Source: Cepaea nemoralis (Eukaryota; Mollusca; Gastropoda; Stylommatophora; Helicidae). From it: a DNA stretch of 64,000 nt. The translations under genes and the position numbers were made by a program. How positions within the stretch are numbered: the stretch's first letter is position 1; every line of letters begins with the position of its first letter. Positions 34,984 through 49,146 of the stretch are shown here, piece after piece. The notes beneath the pieces are model-generated. The model was not told where the DNA came from and ran no database searches. It was given only the letters and a program-made list of their open reading frames with translations. The DNA is taken from contig JACEFZ010021368.1 in NCBI GenBank assembly GCA_014155875.1, positions 680,001 to 744,000 of the forward strand. Reading direction: 5' to 3'.

Positions 34984-35345
34984 TGATTGATTGATTGATT
35001 TAAGAACCGACATCACACCATTCGGGACATTCCCATAAGCGCTCCATCCCCATCCTCAGCAGCCAGCGAAGAGTTCCAACACTAATAGTTCCAGTAGCAA
35101 TCTGATTATATGTCCGTCTCGCCTTTCCTCTGAGCGTCGTTCGTCTTCCAGATCCCCTCGTCACACCTTGCTGTCTCATTCTTACCAGACTATGGTGATC
35201 CATTTGCTCCTCCGAGGTGTACACGTGCTCCCACAAGGCCGCAACCACGCCTGTCTTGTCATGTATCAATACTCCACCAAGTTTTGCCGAGCCAGCCAAT
35301 CAGTCCGCCTGCTCATTCCCCAGCATACTAGCAATCGGCAAGAAT
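34984..35345 (-). mobile_element. LINE-B 3' end inside each array unit (unit 1 shown)
   Basis: On the - strand, MLGNEQAD-stop-LAGSAKLGG is the last RNase H motif with a TGA in place of a sense codon. The LINE C-terminus follows: GVLIHDKTGVVAALWEHVY, HHSLVRMRQQGVTRGSGRR, RTYNQIATGTISVGTLRWLL and WECPEWCDVGS, then stop. An (ATCA)n tail follows directly. It supplies the end missing from the LINE-B copy at 25285-28440. The 99-residue open frame after the TGA is retained in six of the seven units; in unit 7 it is frameshifted (C-terminal end lost). I see this as recency and not as selection. Confidence 0.85.
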
Positions 35346-35965
35346 GATTTACAAGTTCAGCTTTGAGGTAAAACAAGATAAACAAAACCTCACGAGTAGT
35401 GTACGAGCTGTTCCGTGAAAAGGAAAGCGCCCCATGAATGAAGCTGTCTAAGCATTGAGTCTGTGATTATATATATATATACATAAATTATTATTATATG
35501 TTTGGCCAATCCTCCCAGCAATATGGGAATTATCATATAATCATTTGTTGAACCTCTCCGACCGAGCAACACGATTAAAGTTTATTTGGATGTGGATTGC
35601 CAGCGTTACTACTATCATTATCGTTTACGTTTCAGCTATGGCTCTCGTTGAGCTGCTCTAATGCTTAATATTGGGACAACGAGCGTGATTATAAGATACC
35701 AGCTTTACACCACACGTAAAGAGCACAGGTGAGAATGCACATCCCCGTGGCAGTCCCGGGGTTAACATATGTGCCTCTGATGTCCATGCACCCAGACGGA
35801 GAGCAACCCGACGAGAATACAGGACGACTGCTATCTAGTTCACCAACCAGGAATTTACCGCCTTCTCCATCAGTGCGGTCATCAAAATATCATATCTAAC
35901 TCTATTGTAAGCATACTCGAGATCAAGCGCCGTCGCCATTGTTTCCTGTCTACTCTGGAATCCCT

Positions 35966-36140
35966 GGGGCTGAGTGGTCTCGAGGTATGGGGTCCGTTTC
36001 GAGTGTTTTAGGTCCCGGGTTCAGGTCCCGGTGAGGACCGGGATTTATTTAAAAAATCCACCTGGACTTCCTGTAATAAAATTTCCCCCTGGTCTCTGGG
36101 TAGTGAGATCGGACGCCCGTATGTATTGTTGCGCACGTAA
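35966..36140 (+). mobile_element. Truncated SINE-1 at the unit junction (unit 1 shown)
   Basis: The first 175 or so bases of SINE-1, including both Pol III box regions, match 27467-27640, then stop after GTTGCGCACGTAAA and fuse through TATATCT to LINE-A (CTTAGGAGG). The junction is present at every unit boundary and is diagnostic for the array. Confidence 0.88.
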
Positions 36141-39100
36141 ATATATCTCTTAGGAGGATGGATGATGGTAGAATACCAAAGGACATCTTTTTGGTGAATT
36201 ACAGATGGGTAAGACATCTCAGGGTCGGCCTCTACTACGATACAAAGATGTGTGTAAGCAGGACATGATTGATACAAGCATTGATAATTCACATTGGGAA
36301 CAAGTCGGCGCTGAACGTGTTGCATGGAGGGCAAACATCAGAAATGGAATAAAGGCAAAGGAGAAAATTATTGCACCGAGCGTGTGAGACGTAAGATGGT
36401 GCATGATGGTGGAAATGACCACGTGTTCACAGGCACCTACTGTGAACGGACATTTACAGCGCGAATTGGCCTTATCAGTCACATTCGCTACCGCCATAAG
36501 TAAAAATTATTATGCCTTTTTACAGCACAAACTATCGTCTGTGAAGACTGCAAGGTGCCAATATATACAGAAAAAACGCTGATAGACGCTGTATTCGTCC
36601 CAATGTCGTATTGCCAATGCCAGATACGGACAATCAGTCCTAGACACGCACATATGTAAAATCACATCATGTGAGATGGGATGTATAAGAAACGCAGATA
36701 GAAAATAAAAAGAGATGGTGAGACACATGAGAATCTAAACAAGTGTAGGGATAACTATGTTACTGATTGTATAGAACACCGGCGGATTAAACGGACTTCA
36801 TAGAACAAGGTGAAGGCAGAGTAGTAAATATCTGAATGACTTGGCCACGTTGTACGGTAGAGACAAGAACACAGTGCTGATCGCGTGAGATGGCGAAATA
36901 TGACCGCGCACGCGTTTTGGCATGGCACATGATGATGGTGATATAACACCGAACGATTAAATGGTTGGGACGTTTAGCTAGAACGGAAAAAGATCAGCCA
37001 ACGGCTATAACATTATACGTAGGAATATCGGGATGCAAGACAAGCGGACGAGATAGAATCACTTGGCTATATGTAGGGAAAGAGCCACTCCAGAAATCAA
37101 ACATGACGATATTACAAACAACAAGGCAAGCGAGACAAATAGCGCTGCAGCTGATTCTCTCTACGACGCTTCTAGTCAAAAGAAATAGGACAAAAGAAGA
37201 AGTCTCAGCAAGATTTTTGATTGATTGATTGATTTAAGAACCGACATCACACCATTCGGGACATTCCCATAAGCGCTCCATCCCCATCCTCAGCAGCCAG
37301 CGAAGAGTTCCAACACTAATAGTTCCAGTAGCAATCTGATTATATGTCCGTCTCGCCTTTCCTCTGAGCGTCGATCGTCTTCCAGATCCCCTCGTCACAC
37401 CTTGCTGTCTCATTCTTACCAGACTATGGTGATCCATTTGCTCCTCCGAGGTGTACACGTGCTCCCACAAGGCCGCAACCACGCCTGTCTTGTCATGTAT
37501 CAATACTCCACCAAGTTTTGCCGAGCCAGCCAATCAGTCCGCCTGCTCATTCCCCAGCATACTAGCAATCGGCAAGAATGATTTACAAGTTCAGCTTTGA
37601 GGTAAAACAAGATAAACAAAACCTCACGAGTAGTGTACCAGCTGTTCCGTGAAAAGGAAAGCGCCCCATGAATGAAGCTGTCTAAGCATTGAGTCTGTGA
37701 TTATATATATATATACATAAATTATTATTATATGTTTGGCCAATCCTCCCAGCAATATGGGAATTATCATATAATCATTTGTTGAACCTCTCCGACCGAG
37801 CAACACGATTAAAGTTTATTTGGATGTGGATTGCCAGCGTTACTACTATCATTATCGTTTACGTTTCAGCTATGGCTCTCGTTGAGCTGCTCTAATGCTT
37901 AATATTGGGACAACGAGCGTGATTATAAGATACCAGCTTTACACCACACGTAAAGAGCACAGGTGAGAATGCACATCCCCGTGGCAGTCCCGGGGTTAAC
38001 ATATGTGCCTCTGATGTCCATGCACCCAGACGGAGAGCAACCCGACGAGAATACAGGACGACTGCTATCTAGTTCACCAACCAGGAATTTACCGCCTTCT
38101 CCATCAGTGCGGTCATCAAAATATCATATCTAACTCTATTGTAAGCATACTCGAGATCAAGCGCCGTCGCCATTGTTTCCTGTCTACTCTGGAATCCCTG
38201 GGGGCTGAGTGGTCTCGAGGTATGGGGTCCGTTTCGAGTGTTTTAGGTCCCGGGTTCAGGTCCCGGTGAGGACCGGGATTTATTTAAAAAATCCACCTGG
38301 ACTTCCTGTAATAAAATTTCCCCCTGGTCTCTGGGTAGTGAGATCGGACGCCCGTATGTATTGTTGCGCACGTAAATATATCTCTTAGGAGGATGGATGA
38401 TGGTAGAATACCAAAGGACATCTTTTTGGTGAATTACAGATGGGTAAGACATCTCAGGGTCGGCCTCTACTACGATACAAAGATGTGTGTAAGCAGGACA
38501 TGATTGATACAAGCATTGATAATTCACATTGGGAACAAGTCGGCGCTGAACGTGTTGCATGGAGGGCAAACATCAGAAATGGAATAAAGGCAAAGGAGAA
38601 AATTATTGCACCGAGCGTGTGAGACGTAAGATGGTGCATGATGGTGGAAATGACCACGTGTTCACAGGCACCTACTGTGAACGGACATTTACAGCGCGAA
38701 TTGGCCTTATCAGTCACATTCGCTACCGCCATAAGTAAAAATTATTATGCCTTTTTACAGCACAATCTATCGTCTGTCAAGACGGCAAGGTGCCAATATA
38801 TACAGAAAAAACGCTGATAGACGCTGTATTCGTCCCAATGTCGTATTGCCAATGCCAGATACGGACAATCAGTCCTAGACACGCACATATGTAAAATCAC
38901 ATCATGTGAGATGGGATGTATAAGAAACGCAGATAGAAAACAAAAAGAGATGGTGAGACACATGAGAATCTAAATCAAGTGTAGGGATAACTATGTTACT
39001 GATTGTATAGAACACCGGAGGATTAAACGGACTTCATAGAACAAGGTGAAGGCAGAGTAGTAAATATCTGAATGACTTGGCCACGTTGTACGGTAGAGAC

Positions 39101-42100
39101 AAGAACACAGTGCTGATCGCGTGAGATGGCGAAATATGACCGCGCACGCGTTTTGGCAAGGCACATGATGATGGTGATATAACACCGAACGATTAAATGG
39201 TTGGGACGTTTAGCTAGAACGGAAAAAGATCAGCCAACGGCTATAACATTATACGTAGGAATATCGGGATGCAAGACAAGCGGACGAGATAGAATCACTT
39301 GGCTATATGTAGGGAAAGAGCCACTCCAGAAATCAAACATGACGATATTACAAACAACAAGGCAAGCGAGACAAATAGCGCTGCAGCTGATTCTCTCTAC
39401 GACGCTTCTAGTCAAAAGAAATAGGACAAAAGAAGAAGTCTCAGCAAGATTTTTGATTGATTGATTGATTTAAGAACCGACATCACACCATTCGGGACAT
39501 TCCCATAAGCGCTCCATCCCCATCCTCAGCAGCCAGCGAAGAGTTCCAACACTAATAGTTCCAGTAGCAATCTGATTATATGTCCGTCTCGCCTTTCCTC
39601 TGAGCGTCGTTCGTCTTCCAGATCCCCTCGTCACACCTTGCTGTCTCATTCTTACCAGACTATGGTGATCCATTTGCTCCTCCGAGGTGTACACGTGCTC
39701 CCACAAGGCCGCAACCACGCCTGTCTTGTCATGTATCAATACTCCACCAAGTTTTGCCGAGCCAGCCAATCAGTCCGCCTGCTCATTCCCCAGCATACTA
39801 GCAATCGGCAAGAATGATTTACAAGTTCAGCTTTGAGGTAAAACAAGATAAACAAAACCTCACGAGTAGTGTACCAGCTGTTCCGTGAAAAGGAAAGCGC
39901 CCCATGAATGAAGCTGTCTAAGCATTGAGTCTGTGATTATATATATATACATAAATTATTATTATATGTTTGGCCAATCCTCCCAGCAATATGGGAATTA
40001 TCATATAATCATTTGTTGAACCTCTCCGACCGAGCAACACGATTAAAGTTTATTTGGATGTGGATTGCCAGCGTTACTACTATCATTATCGTTTACGTTT
40101 CAGCTATGGCTCTCGTTGAGCTGCTCTAATGCTTAATATTGGGACAACGAGCGTGATTATAAGATACCAGCTTTACACCACACGTAAAGAGCACAGGTGA
40201 GAATGCACATCCCCGTGGCAGTCCCGGGGTTAACATATGTGCCTCTGATGTCCATGCACCCAGACGGAGAGCAACCCGACGAGAATACAGGACGACTGCT
40301 ATCTAGTTCACCAACCAGGAATTTACCGCCTTCTCCATCAGTGCGGTCATCAAAATATCATATCTAACTCTATTGTAAGCATACTCGAGATCAAGCGCCG
40401 TCGCCATTGTTTCCTGTCTACTCTGGAATCCCTGGGGGCTGAGTGGTCTCGAGGTATGGGGTCCGTTTCGAGTGTTTTAGGTCCCGGGTTCAGGTCCCGG
40501 TGAGGACCGGGATTTATTTAAAAAATCCACCTGGACTTCCTGTAATAAAATTTCCCCCTGGTCTCTGGGTAGTGAGATCGGACGCCCGTATGTATTGTTG
40601 CGCACGTAAATATATCTCTTAGGAGGATGGATGATGGTAGAATACCAAAGGACATCTTTTTGGTGAATTACAGATGGGTAAGACATCTCAGGGTCGGCCT
40701 CTACTAAGATACAAAGATGTGTGTAAGCAGGACATGATTGATACAAGCATTGATAATTCACATTGGGAACAAGTCGGCGCTGAACGTGTTGCATGGAGGG
40801 CAAACATCAGAAATGGAATAAAGGCAAAGGAGAAAATTATTGCACCGAGCGTGTGAGACGTAAGATGGTGCATGATGGTGGAAATGACCACGTGTTCACA
40901 GGCACCTACTGTGAACGGACATTTACAGCGCGAATTGGCCTTATCAGTCACATTCGCTACCGCCATAAGTAAAAATTATTATGCCTTTTTACAGCACAAA
41001 CTATCGTCTGTGAAGACTGCAAGGTGCCAATATATACAGAAAAAACGCTGATAGACGCTGTATTCGTCCCAATGTCGTATTGCCAATGCCAGATACGGAC
41101 AATCAGTCCTAGACACGCACATATGTAAAATCACATCATGTGAGATGGGATGTATAAGAAACGCAGATAGAAAATAAAAAGAGATGGTGAGACACATGAG
41201 AATCTAAAACAAGTGTAGGGATAACTATGTTACTGATTGTATAGAACACCGGCGGATTAAACGGACTTCATAGAACAAGGTGAAGGCAGAGTAGTAAATA
41301 TCTGAATGACTTGGCCACGTTGTACGGTAGAGACAAGAACACAGTGCTGATCGCGTGAGATGGCGAAATATGACCGCGCACGCGTTTTGGCATGGCACAT
41401 GATGATGGTGATATAACACCGAACGATTAAATGGTTGGGACGTTTAGCTAGAACGGAAAAAGATCAGCCAACGGCTATAACATTATACGTAGGAATATCG
41501 GGATGCAAGACAAGCGGACGAGATAGAATCACTTGGCTATATGTAGGGAAAGAGCCACTCCAGAAATCAAACATGACGATATTACAAACAACAAGGCAAG
41601 CGAGACAAATAGCGCTGCAGCTGATTCTCTCTACGACGCTTCTAGTCAAAAGAAATAGGACAAAAGAAGAAGTCTCAGCAAGATTTTTGATTGATTGATT
41701 GATTTAAGAACCGACATCACACCATTCGGGACATTCCCATAAGCGCTCCATCCCCATCCTCAGCAGCCAGCGAAGAGTTCCAACACTAATAGTTCCAGTA
41801 GCAATCTGATTATATGTCCGTCTCGCCTTTCCTCTGAGCGTCGATCGTCTTCCAGATCCCCTCGTCACACCTTGCTGTCTCATTCTTACCAGACTATGGT
41901 GATCCATTTGCTCCTCCGAGGTGTACACGTGCTCCCACAAGGCCGCAACCACGCCTGTCTTGTCATGTATCAATACTCCACCAAGTTTTGCCGAGCCAGC
42001 CAATCAGTCCGCCTGCTCATTCCCCAGCATACTAGCAATCGGCAAGAATGATTTACAAGTTCAGCTTTGAGGTAAAACAAGATAAACAAAACCTCACGAG

Positions 42101-45100
42101 TAGTGTACCAGCTGTTCCGTGAAAAGGAAAGCGCCCCATGAATGAAGCTGTCTAAGCATTGAGTCTGTGATTATATATATATATACATAAATTATTATTA
42201 TATGTTTGGCCAATCCTCCCAGCAATATGGGAATTATCATATAATCATTTGTTGAACCTCTCCGACCGAGCAACACGATTAAAGTTTATTTGGATGTGGA
42301 TTGCCAGCGTTACTACTATCATTATCGTTTACGTTTCAGCTATGGCTCTCGTTGAGCTGCTCTAATGCTTAATATTGGGACAACGAGCGTGATTATAAGA
42401 TACCAGCTTTACACCACACGTAAAGAGCACAGGTGAGAATGCACATCCCCGTGGCAGTCCCGGGGTTAACATATGTGCCTCTGATGTCCATGCACCCAGA
42501 CGGAGAGCAACCCGACGAGAATACAGGACGACTGCTATCTAGTTCACCAACCAGGAATTTACCGCCTTCTCCATCAGTGCGGTCATCAAAATATCATATC
42601 TAACTCTATTGTAAGCATACTCGAGATCAAGCGCCGTCGCCATTGTTTCCTGTCTACTCTGGAATCCCTGGGGGCTGAGTGGTCTCGAGGTATGGGGTCC
42701 GTTTCGAGTGTTTTAGGTCCCGGGTTCAGGTCCCGGTGAGGACCGGGATTTATTTAAAAAATCCACCTGGACTTCCTGTAATAAAATTTCCCCCTGGTCT
42801 CTGGGTAGTGAGATCGGACGCCCGTATGTATTGTTGCGCACGTAAATATATCTCTTAGGAGGATGGATGATGGTAGAATACCAAAGGACATCTTTTTGGT
42901 GAATTACAGATGGGTAAGACATCTCAGGGTCGGCCTCTACTACGATACAAAGATGTGTGTAAGCAGGACATGATTGATACAAGCATTGATAATTCACATT
43001 GGGAACAAGTCGGCGCTGAACGTGTTGCATGGAGGGCAAACATCAGAAATGGAATAAAGGCAAAGGAGAAAATTATTGCACCGAGCGTGTGAGACGTAAG
43101 ATGGTGCATGATGGTGGAAATGACCACGTGTTCACAGGCACCTACTGTGAACGGACATTTACAGCGCGAATTGGCCTTATCAGTCACATTCGCTACCGCC
43201 ATAAGTAAAAATTATTATGCCTTTTTACAGCACAAACTATCGTCTGTCAAGACTGCAAGGTGCCAATATATACAGAAAAAACGCTGATAGACGCTGTATT
43301 CGTCCCAATGTCGTATTGCCAATGCCAGATACGGACAATCAGTCCTAGACACGCACATATGTAAAATCACATCATGTGAGATGGGATGTATAAGAAACGC
43401 AGATAGAAAACAAAAAGAGATGGTGAGACACATGAGAATCTAAATCAAGTGTAGGGATAACTATGTTACTGATTGTATAGAACACCGGCGGATTAAACGG
43501 ACTTCATAGAACAAGGTGAAGGCAGAGTAGTAAATATCTGAATGACTTGGCCACGTTGTACGGTAGAGACAAGAACACAGTGCTGATCGCGTGAGATGGC
43601 GAAATATGACCGCGCACGCGTTTTGGCAAGGCACATGATGATGGTGATATAACACCGAACGATTAAATGGTTGGGACGTTTAGCTAGAACGGAAAAAGAT
43701 CAGCCAACGGCTATAACATTATACGTAGGAATATCGGGATGCAAGACAAGCGGACGAGATAGAATCACTTGGCTATATGTAGGGAAAGAGCCACTCCAGA
43801 AATCAAACATGACGATATTACAAACAACAAGGCAAGCGAGACAAATAGCGCTGCAGCTGATTCTCTCTACGACGCTTCTAGTCAAAAGAAATAGGACAAA
43901 AGAAGAAGTCTCAGCAAGATTTTTGATTGATTGATTGATTTAAGAACCGACATCACACCATTCGGGACATTCCCATAAGCGCTCCATCCCCATCCTCAGC
44001 AGCCAGCGAAGAGTTCCAACACTAATAGTTCCAGTAGCAATCTGATTATATGTCCGTCTCGCCTTTCCTCTGAGCGTCGATCGTCTTCCAGATCCCCTCG
44101 TCACACCTTGCTGTCTCATTCTTACCAGACTATGGTGATCCATTTGCTCCTCCGAGGTGTACACGTGCTCCCACAAGGCCGCAACCACGCCTGTCTTGTC
44201 ATGTATCAATACTCCACCAAGTTTTGCCGAGCCAGCCAATCAGTCCGCCTGCTCATTCCCCAGCATACTAGCAATCGGCAAGAATGATTTACAAATTCAG
44301 CTTTGAGGTAAAACAAGATAAACAAAACCTCACGAGTAGTGTACCAGCTGTTCCGTGAAAAGGAAAGCGCCCCATGAATGAAGCTGTCTAAGCATTGAGT
44401 CTGTGATTATATATATATATACATAAATTATTATTATATGTTTGGCCAATCCTCCCAGCAATATGGGAATTATCATATAATCATTTGTTGAACCTCTCCG
44501 ACCGAGCAACACGATTAAAGTTTATTTGGATGTGGATTGCCAGCGTTACTACTATCATTATCGTTTACGTTTCAGCTATGGCTCTCGTTGAGCTGCTCTA
44601 ATGCTTAATATTGGGACAACGAGCGTGATTATAAGATACCAGCTTTACACCACACGTAAAGAGCACAGGTGAGAATGCACATCCCCGTGGCAGTCCCGGG
44701 GTTAACATATGTGCCTCTGATGTCCATGCACCCAGACGGAGAGCAACCCGACGAGAATACAGGACGACTGCTATCTAGTTCACCAACCAGGAATTTACCG
44801 CCTTCTCCATCAGTGCGGTCATCAAAATATCATATCTAACTCTATTGTAAGCATACTCGAGATCAAGCGCCGTCGCCATTGTTTCCTGTCTACTCTGGAA
44901 TCCCTGGGGGCTGAGTGGTCTCGAGGTATGGGGTCCGTTTCGAGTGTTTTAGGTCCCGGGTTCAGGTCCCGGTGAGGACCGGGATTTATTTAAAAAATCC
45001 ACCTGGACTTCCTGTAATAAAATTTCCCCCTGGTCTCTGGGTAGTGAGATCGGACGCCCGTATGTATTGTTGCGCACGTAAATATATCTCTTAGGAGGAT

Positions 45101-48100
45101 GGATGATGGTAGAATACCAAAGGACATCTTTTTGGTGAATTACAGATGGGTAAGACATCTCAGGGTCGGCCTCTACTAAGATACAAAGATGTGTGTAAGC
45201 AGGACATGATTGATACAAGCATTGATAATTCACATTGGGAACAAGTCGGCGCTGAACGTGTTGCATGGAGGGCAAACATCAGAAATGGAATAAAGGCAAA
45301 GGAGAAAATTATTGCACCGAGCGTGTGAGACGTAAGATGGTGCATGATGGTGGAAATGACCACGTGTTCACAGGCACCTACTGTGAACGGACATTTACAG
45401 CGCGAATTGGCCTTATCAGTCACATTCGCTACCGCCATAAGTAAAAATTATTATGCCTTTTTACAGCACAACTATCGTCTGTGAAGACTGCAAGGTGCCA
45501 ATATATACAGAAAAAACGCTGATAGACGCTGTATTCGTCCCAATGTCGTATTGCCAATGCCAGATACGGACAATCAGTCCTAGACACGCACATATGTAAA
45601 ATCACATCATGTGAGATGGGATGTATAAGAAACGCAGATAGAAAACTAAAAAGAGATGGTGAGACACATGAGAATCTAAATCAAGTGTAGGGATAACTAT
45701 GTTACTGATTGTATAGAACACCGGCGGATTAAACGGACTTCATAGAACAAGGTGAAGGCAGAGTAGTAAATATCTGAATGACTTGGCCACGTTGTACGGT
45801 AGAGACAAGAACACAGTGCTGATCGCGTGAGATGGCGAAATATGACCGCGCACGCGTTTTGGCAATGGCACATGATGATGGTGATATAACACCGAACGAT
45901 TAAATGGTTGGGACGTTTAGCTAGAACGGAAAAAGATCAGCCAACGGCTATAACATTATACGTAGGAATATCGGGATGCAAGACAAGCGGACGAGATAGA
46001 ATCACTTGGCTATATGTAGGGAAAGAGCCACTCCAGAAATCAAACATGACGATATTACAAACAACAAGGCAAGCGAGACAAATAGCGCTGCAGCTGATTC
46101 TCTCTACGACGCTTCTAGTCAAAAGAAATAGGACAAAAGAAGAAGTCTCAGCAAGATTTTTGATTGATTGATTGATTTAAGAACCGACATCACACCATTC
46201 GGGACATTCCCATAAGCGCTCCATCCCCATCCTCAGCAGCCAGCGAAGAGTTCCAACACTAATAGTTCCAGTAGCAATCTGATTATATGTCCGTCTCGCC
46301 TTTCCTCTGAGCGTCGATCGTCTTCCAGATCCCCTCGTCACACCTTGCTGTCTCATTCTTACCAGACTATGGTGATCCATTTGCTCCTCCGAGGTGTACA
46401 CGTGCTCCCACAAGGCCGCAACCACGCCTGTCTTGTCATGTATCAATACTCCACCAAGTTTTGCCGAGCCAGCCAATCAGTCCGCCTGCTCATTCCCCAG
46501 CATACTAGCAATCGGCAAGAATGATTTACAAGTTCAGCTTTGAGGTAAAACAAGATAAACAAAACCTCACGAGTAGTGTACCAGCTGTTCCGTGAAAAGG
46601 AAAGCGCCCCATGAATGAAGCTGTCTAAGCATTGAGTCTGTGATTATATATATATATACATAAATTATTATTATATGTTTGGCCAATCCTCCCAGCAATA
46701 TGGGAATTATCATATAATCATTTGTTGAACCTCTCCGACCGAGCAACACGATTAAAGTTTATTTGGATGTGGATTGCCAGCGTTACTACTATCATTATCG
46801 TTTACGTTTCAGCTATGGCTCTCGTTGAGCTGCTCTAATGCTTAATATTGGGACAACGAGCGTGATTATAAGATACCAGCTTTACACCACACGTAAAGAG
46901 CACAGGTGAGAATGCACATCCCCGTGGCAGTCCCGGGGTTAACATATGTGCCTCTGATGTCCATGCACCCAGACGGAGAGCAACCCGACGAGAATACAGG
47001 ACGACTGCTATCTAGTTCACCAACCAGGAATTTACCGCCTTCTCCATCAGTGCGGTCATCAAAATATCATATCTAACTCTATTGTAAGCATACTCGAGAT
47101 CAAGCGCCGTCGCCATTGTTTCCTGTCTACTCTGGAATCCCTGGGGGCTGAGTGGTCTCGAGGTATGGGGTCCGTTTCGAGTGTTTTAGGTCCCGGGTTC
47201 AGGTCCCGGTGAGGACCGGGATTTATTTAAAAAATCCACCTGGACTTCCTGTAATAAAATTTCCCCCTGGTCTCTGGGTAGTGAGATCGGACGCCCGTAT
47301 GTATTGTTGCGCACGTAAATATATCTCTTAGGAGGATGGATGATGGTAGAATACCAAAGGACATCTTTTTGGTGAATTACAGATGGGTAAGACATCTCAG
47401 GGTCGGCCTCTACTACGATACAAAGATGTGTGTAAGCAGGACATGATTGATACAAGCATTGATAATTCACATTGGGAACAAGTCGGCGCTGAACGTGTTG
47501 CATGGAGGGCAAACATCAGAAATGGAATAAAGGCAAAGGAGAAAATTATTGCACCGAGCGTGTGAGACGTAAGATGGTGCATGATGGTGGAAATGACCAC
47601 GTGTTCACAGGCACCTACTGTGAACGGACATTTACAGCGCGAATTGGCCTTATCAGTCACATTCGCTACCGCCATAAGTAAAAATTATTATGCCTTTTTA
47701 CAGCACAAACTATCGTCTGTCAAGACTGCAAGGTGCCAATATATACAGAAAAAACGCTGATAGACGCTGTATTCGTCCCAATGTCGTATTGCCAATGCCA
47801 GATACGGACAATCAGTCCTAGACACGCACATATGTAAAATCACATCATGTGAGATGGGATGTATAAGAAACGCAGATAGAAAATAAAAAGAGATGGTGAG
47901 ACACATGAGAATCTAAAACAAGTGTAGGGATAACTATGTTACTGATTGTATAGAACACCGGAGGATTAAACGGACTTCATAGAACAAGGTGAAGGCAGAG
48001 TAGTAAATATCTGAATGACTTGGCCACGTTGTACGGTAGAGACAAGAACACAGTGCTGATCGCGTGAGATGGCGAAATATGACCGCGCACGCGTTTTGGC

Positions 48101-48904
48101 ATGGCACATGATGATGGTGATATAACACCGAACGATTAAATGGTTGGGACGTTTAGCTAGAACGGAAAAAGATCAGCCAACGGCTATAACATTATACGTA
48201 GGAATATCGGGATGCAAGACAAGCGGACGAGATAGAATCACTTGGCTATATGTAGGGAAAGAGCCACTCCAGAAATCAAACATGACGATATTACAAACAA
48301 CAAGGCAAGCGAGACAAATAGCGCTGCAGCTGATTCTCTCTACGACGCTTCTAGTCAAAAGAAATAGGACAAAAGAAGAAGTCTCAGCAAGATTTTTGAT
48401 TGATTGATTGATTTAAGAACCGACATCACACCATTCGGGACATTCCTATAAGCGCTCCGTCCCCATCCTCAGCAGCCAGCGAAGAGTTCCAACACTAATA
48501 GTTCCAGTAGCAATCTGATTATATGTCCGTCTGGCCTTCCTCTGAGCGTCGATCGTCTTCCAGATCCCCTCGTCACACCTTGCTGTCTCATTCTTACCAG
48601 ACTATGGTGATCCATTTGCTCCTCCGAGATGTACACGTGCTCCCACAAGGCCGCAACCACGCCTGTCTTGTCATGTATCAATACTCCACCAAGTTTTGCC
48701 GAGCCAGCCAATCAGTCCGCCTGCTCATTCCCCAGCATACTAGCAATCGGCAAGAATGATTTACAAGTTCAGCTTTGAGGTAAAACAAGACAAACAAAAC
48801 CTCACGAGTAGTGTACCAGCTGTTCCGTGAAAAGGAAAGCGCCCCATGAATGAAGCTGTCTAAGCATTGAGTCTGTGAATATATATATATATATATATAT
48901 TTTT

Positions 48905-49146
48905 TTTCCCCCCGCGTTTCCATCCTGTTTCAGGATATTGTGGTCAACACCAGCATCTTTCAGCTGTATGTTGATTCCTAGGCTAGATTACGCTCATCAG
49001 CATGCCACGACTTTCTGAGCGACCGGCTCCATACTCTCATAAGTCACTGGCGTGACTCGAACCACTTCTAATTCTCGTCCGCTCACGTCGACCACGAGAG
49101 TATTCGGGGTTAACGGAGAAAGCTGCTAACCCCTCGACCAGGATGC
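48905..49146 (-). mobile_element. tRNA-headed SINE just before exon 2 of gene 2
   Basis: On the - strand the head has CATCCTGGTCGAGGGGTTAG (A box) and GTGGTTCGAGTCACGCC (B box). The 3' end includes GATGCTGGTGTTGACC and ATATCCTG, shared with the SINE-2 3' domain, so it may be a sister family with a different tRNA head. It ends against the last array unit. Confidence 0.65.

Larger units (their letters stand above)
33913..48890 (+). repeat. 15-kb tandem array, 2.235-kb composite unit, about 6.7 copies
   Basis: Units start at CTTAGGAGGATGG: 33913, 36149, 38384, 40618, 42854, 45090 and 47327, with periods of 2234-2237. The seventh stops at about 48880-48890 in a TA tract. Within a unit, in unit-1 coordinates, the parts are: LINE-A 3' end (33913-34267); repeat X (34270-34980) carrying a + strand LINE-E 3' relic (34573-34705); LINE-B 3' end on the - strand (34984-35345); a 120-base linker; a TA tract (about 35467-35482); the LINE-B insertion remnant with a LINE-B RT piece on the - strand (35483-35955); and a SINE-1 5' piece (about 35966-36140) fused to the next LINE-A. 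The copies are nearly identical. The whole array lies in intron 1 of receptor gene 2. Confidence 0.95.

Noticed and set aside
34731..34994. 87-residue + strand frame conserved across the array
   Set aside because: It crosses repeat X and ends in the simple tail of LINE-B. Conservation reflects recent copying.
36008..36334. A 108-residue - strand open frame repeated in six array units
   Set aside because: It is antisense to the LINE-A coding end and crosses the SINE-LINE junction. It repeats only because the unit repeats, and shows no protein family.
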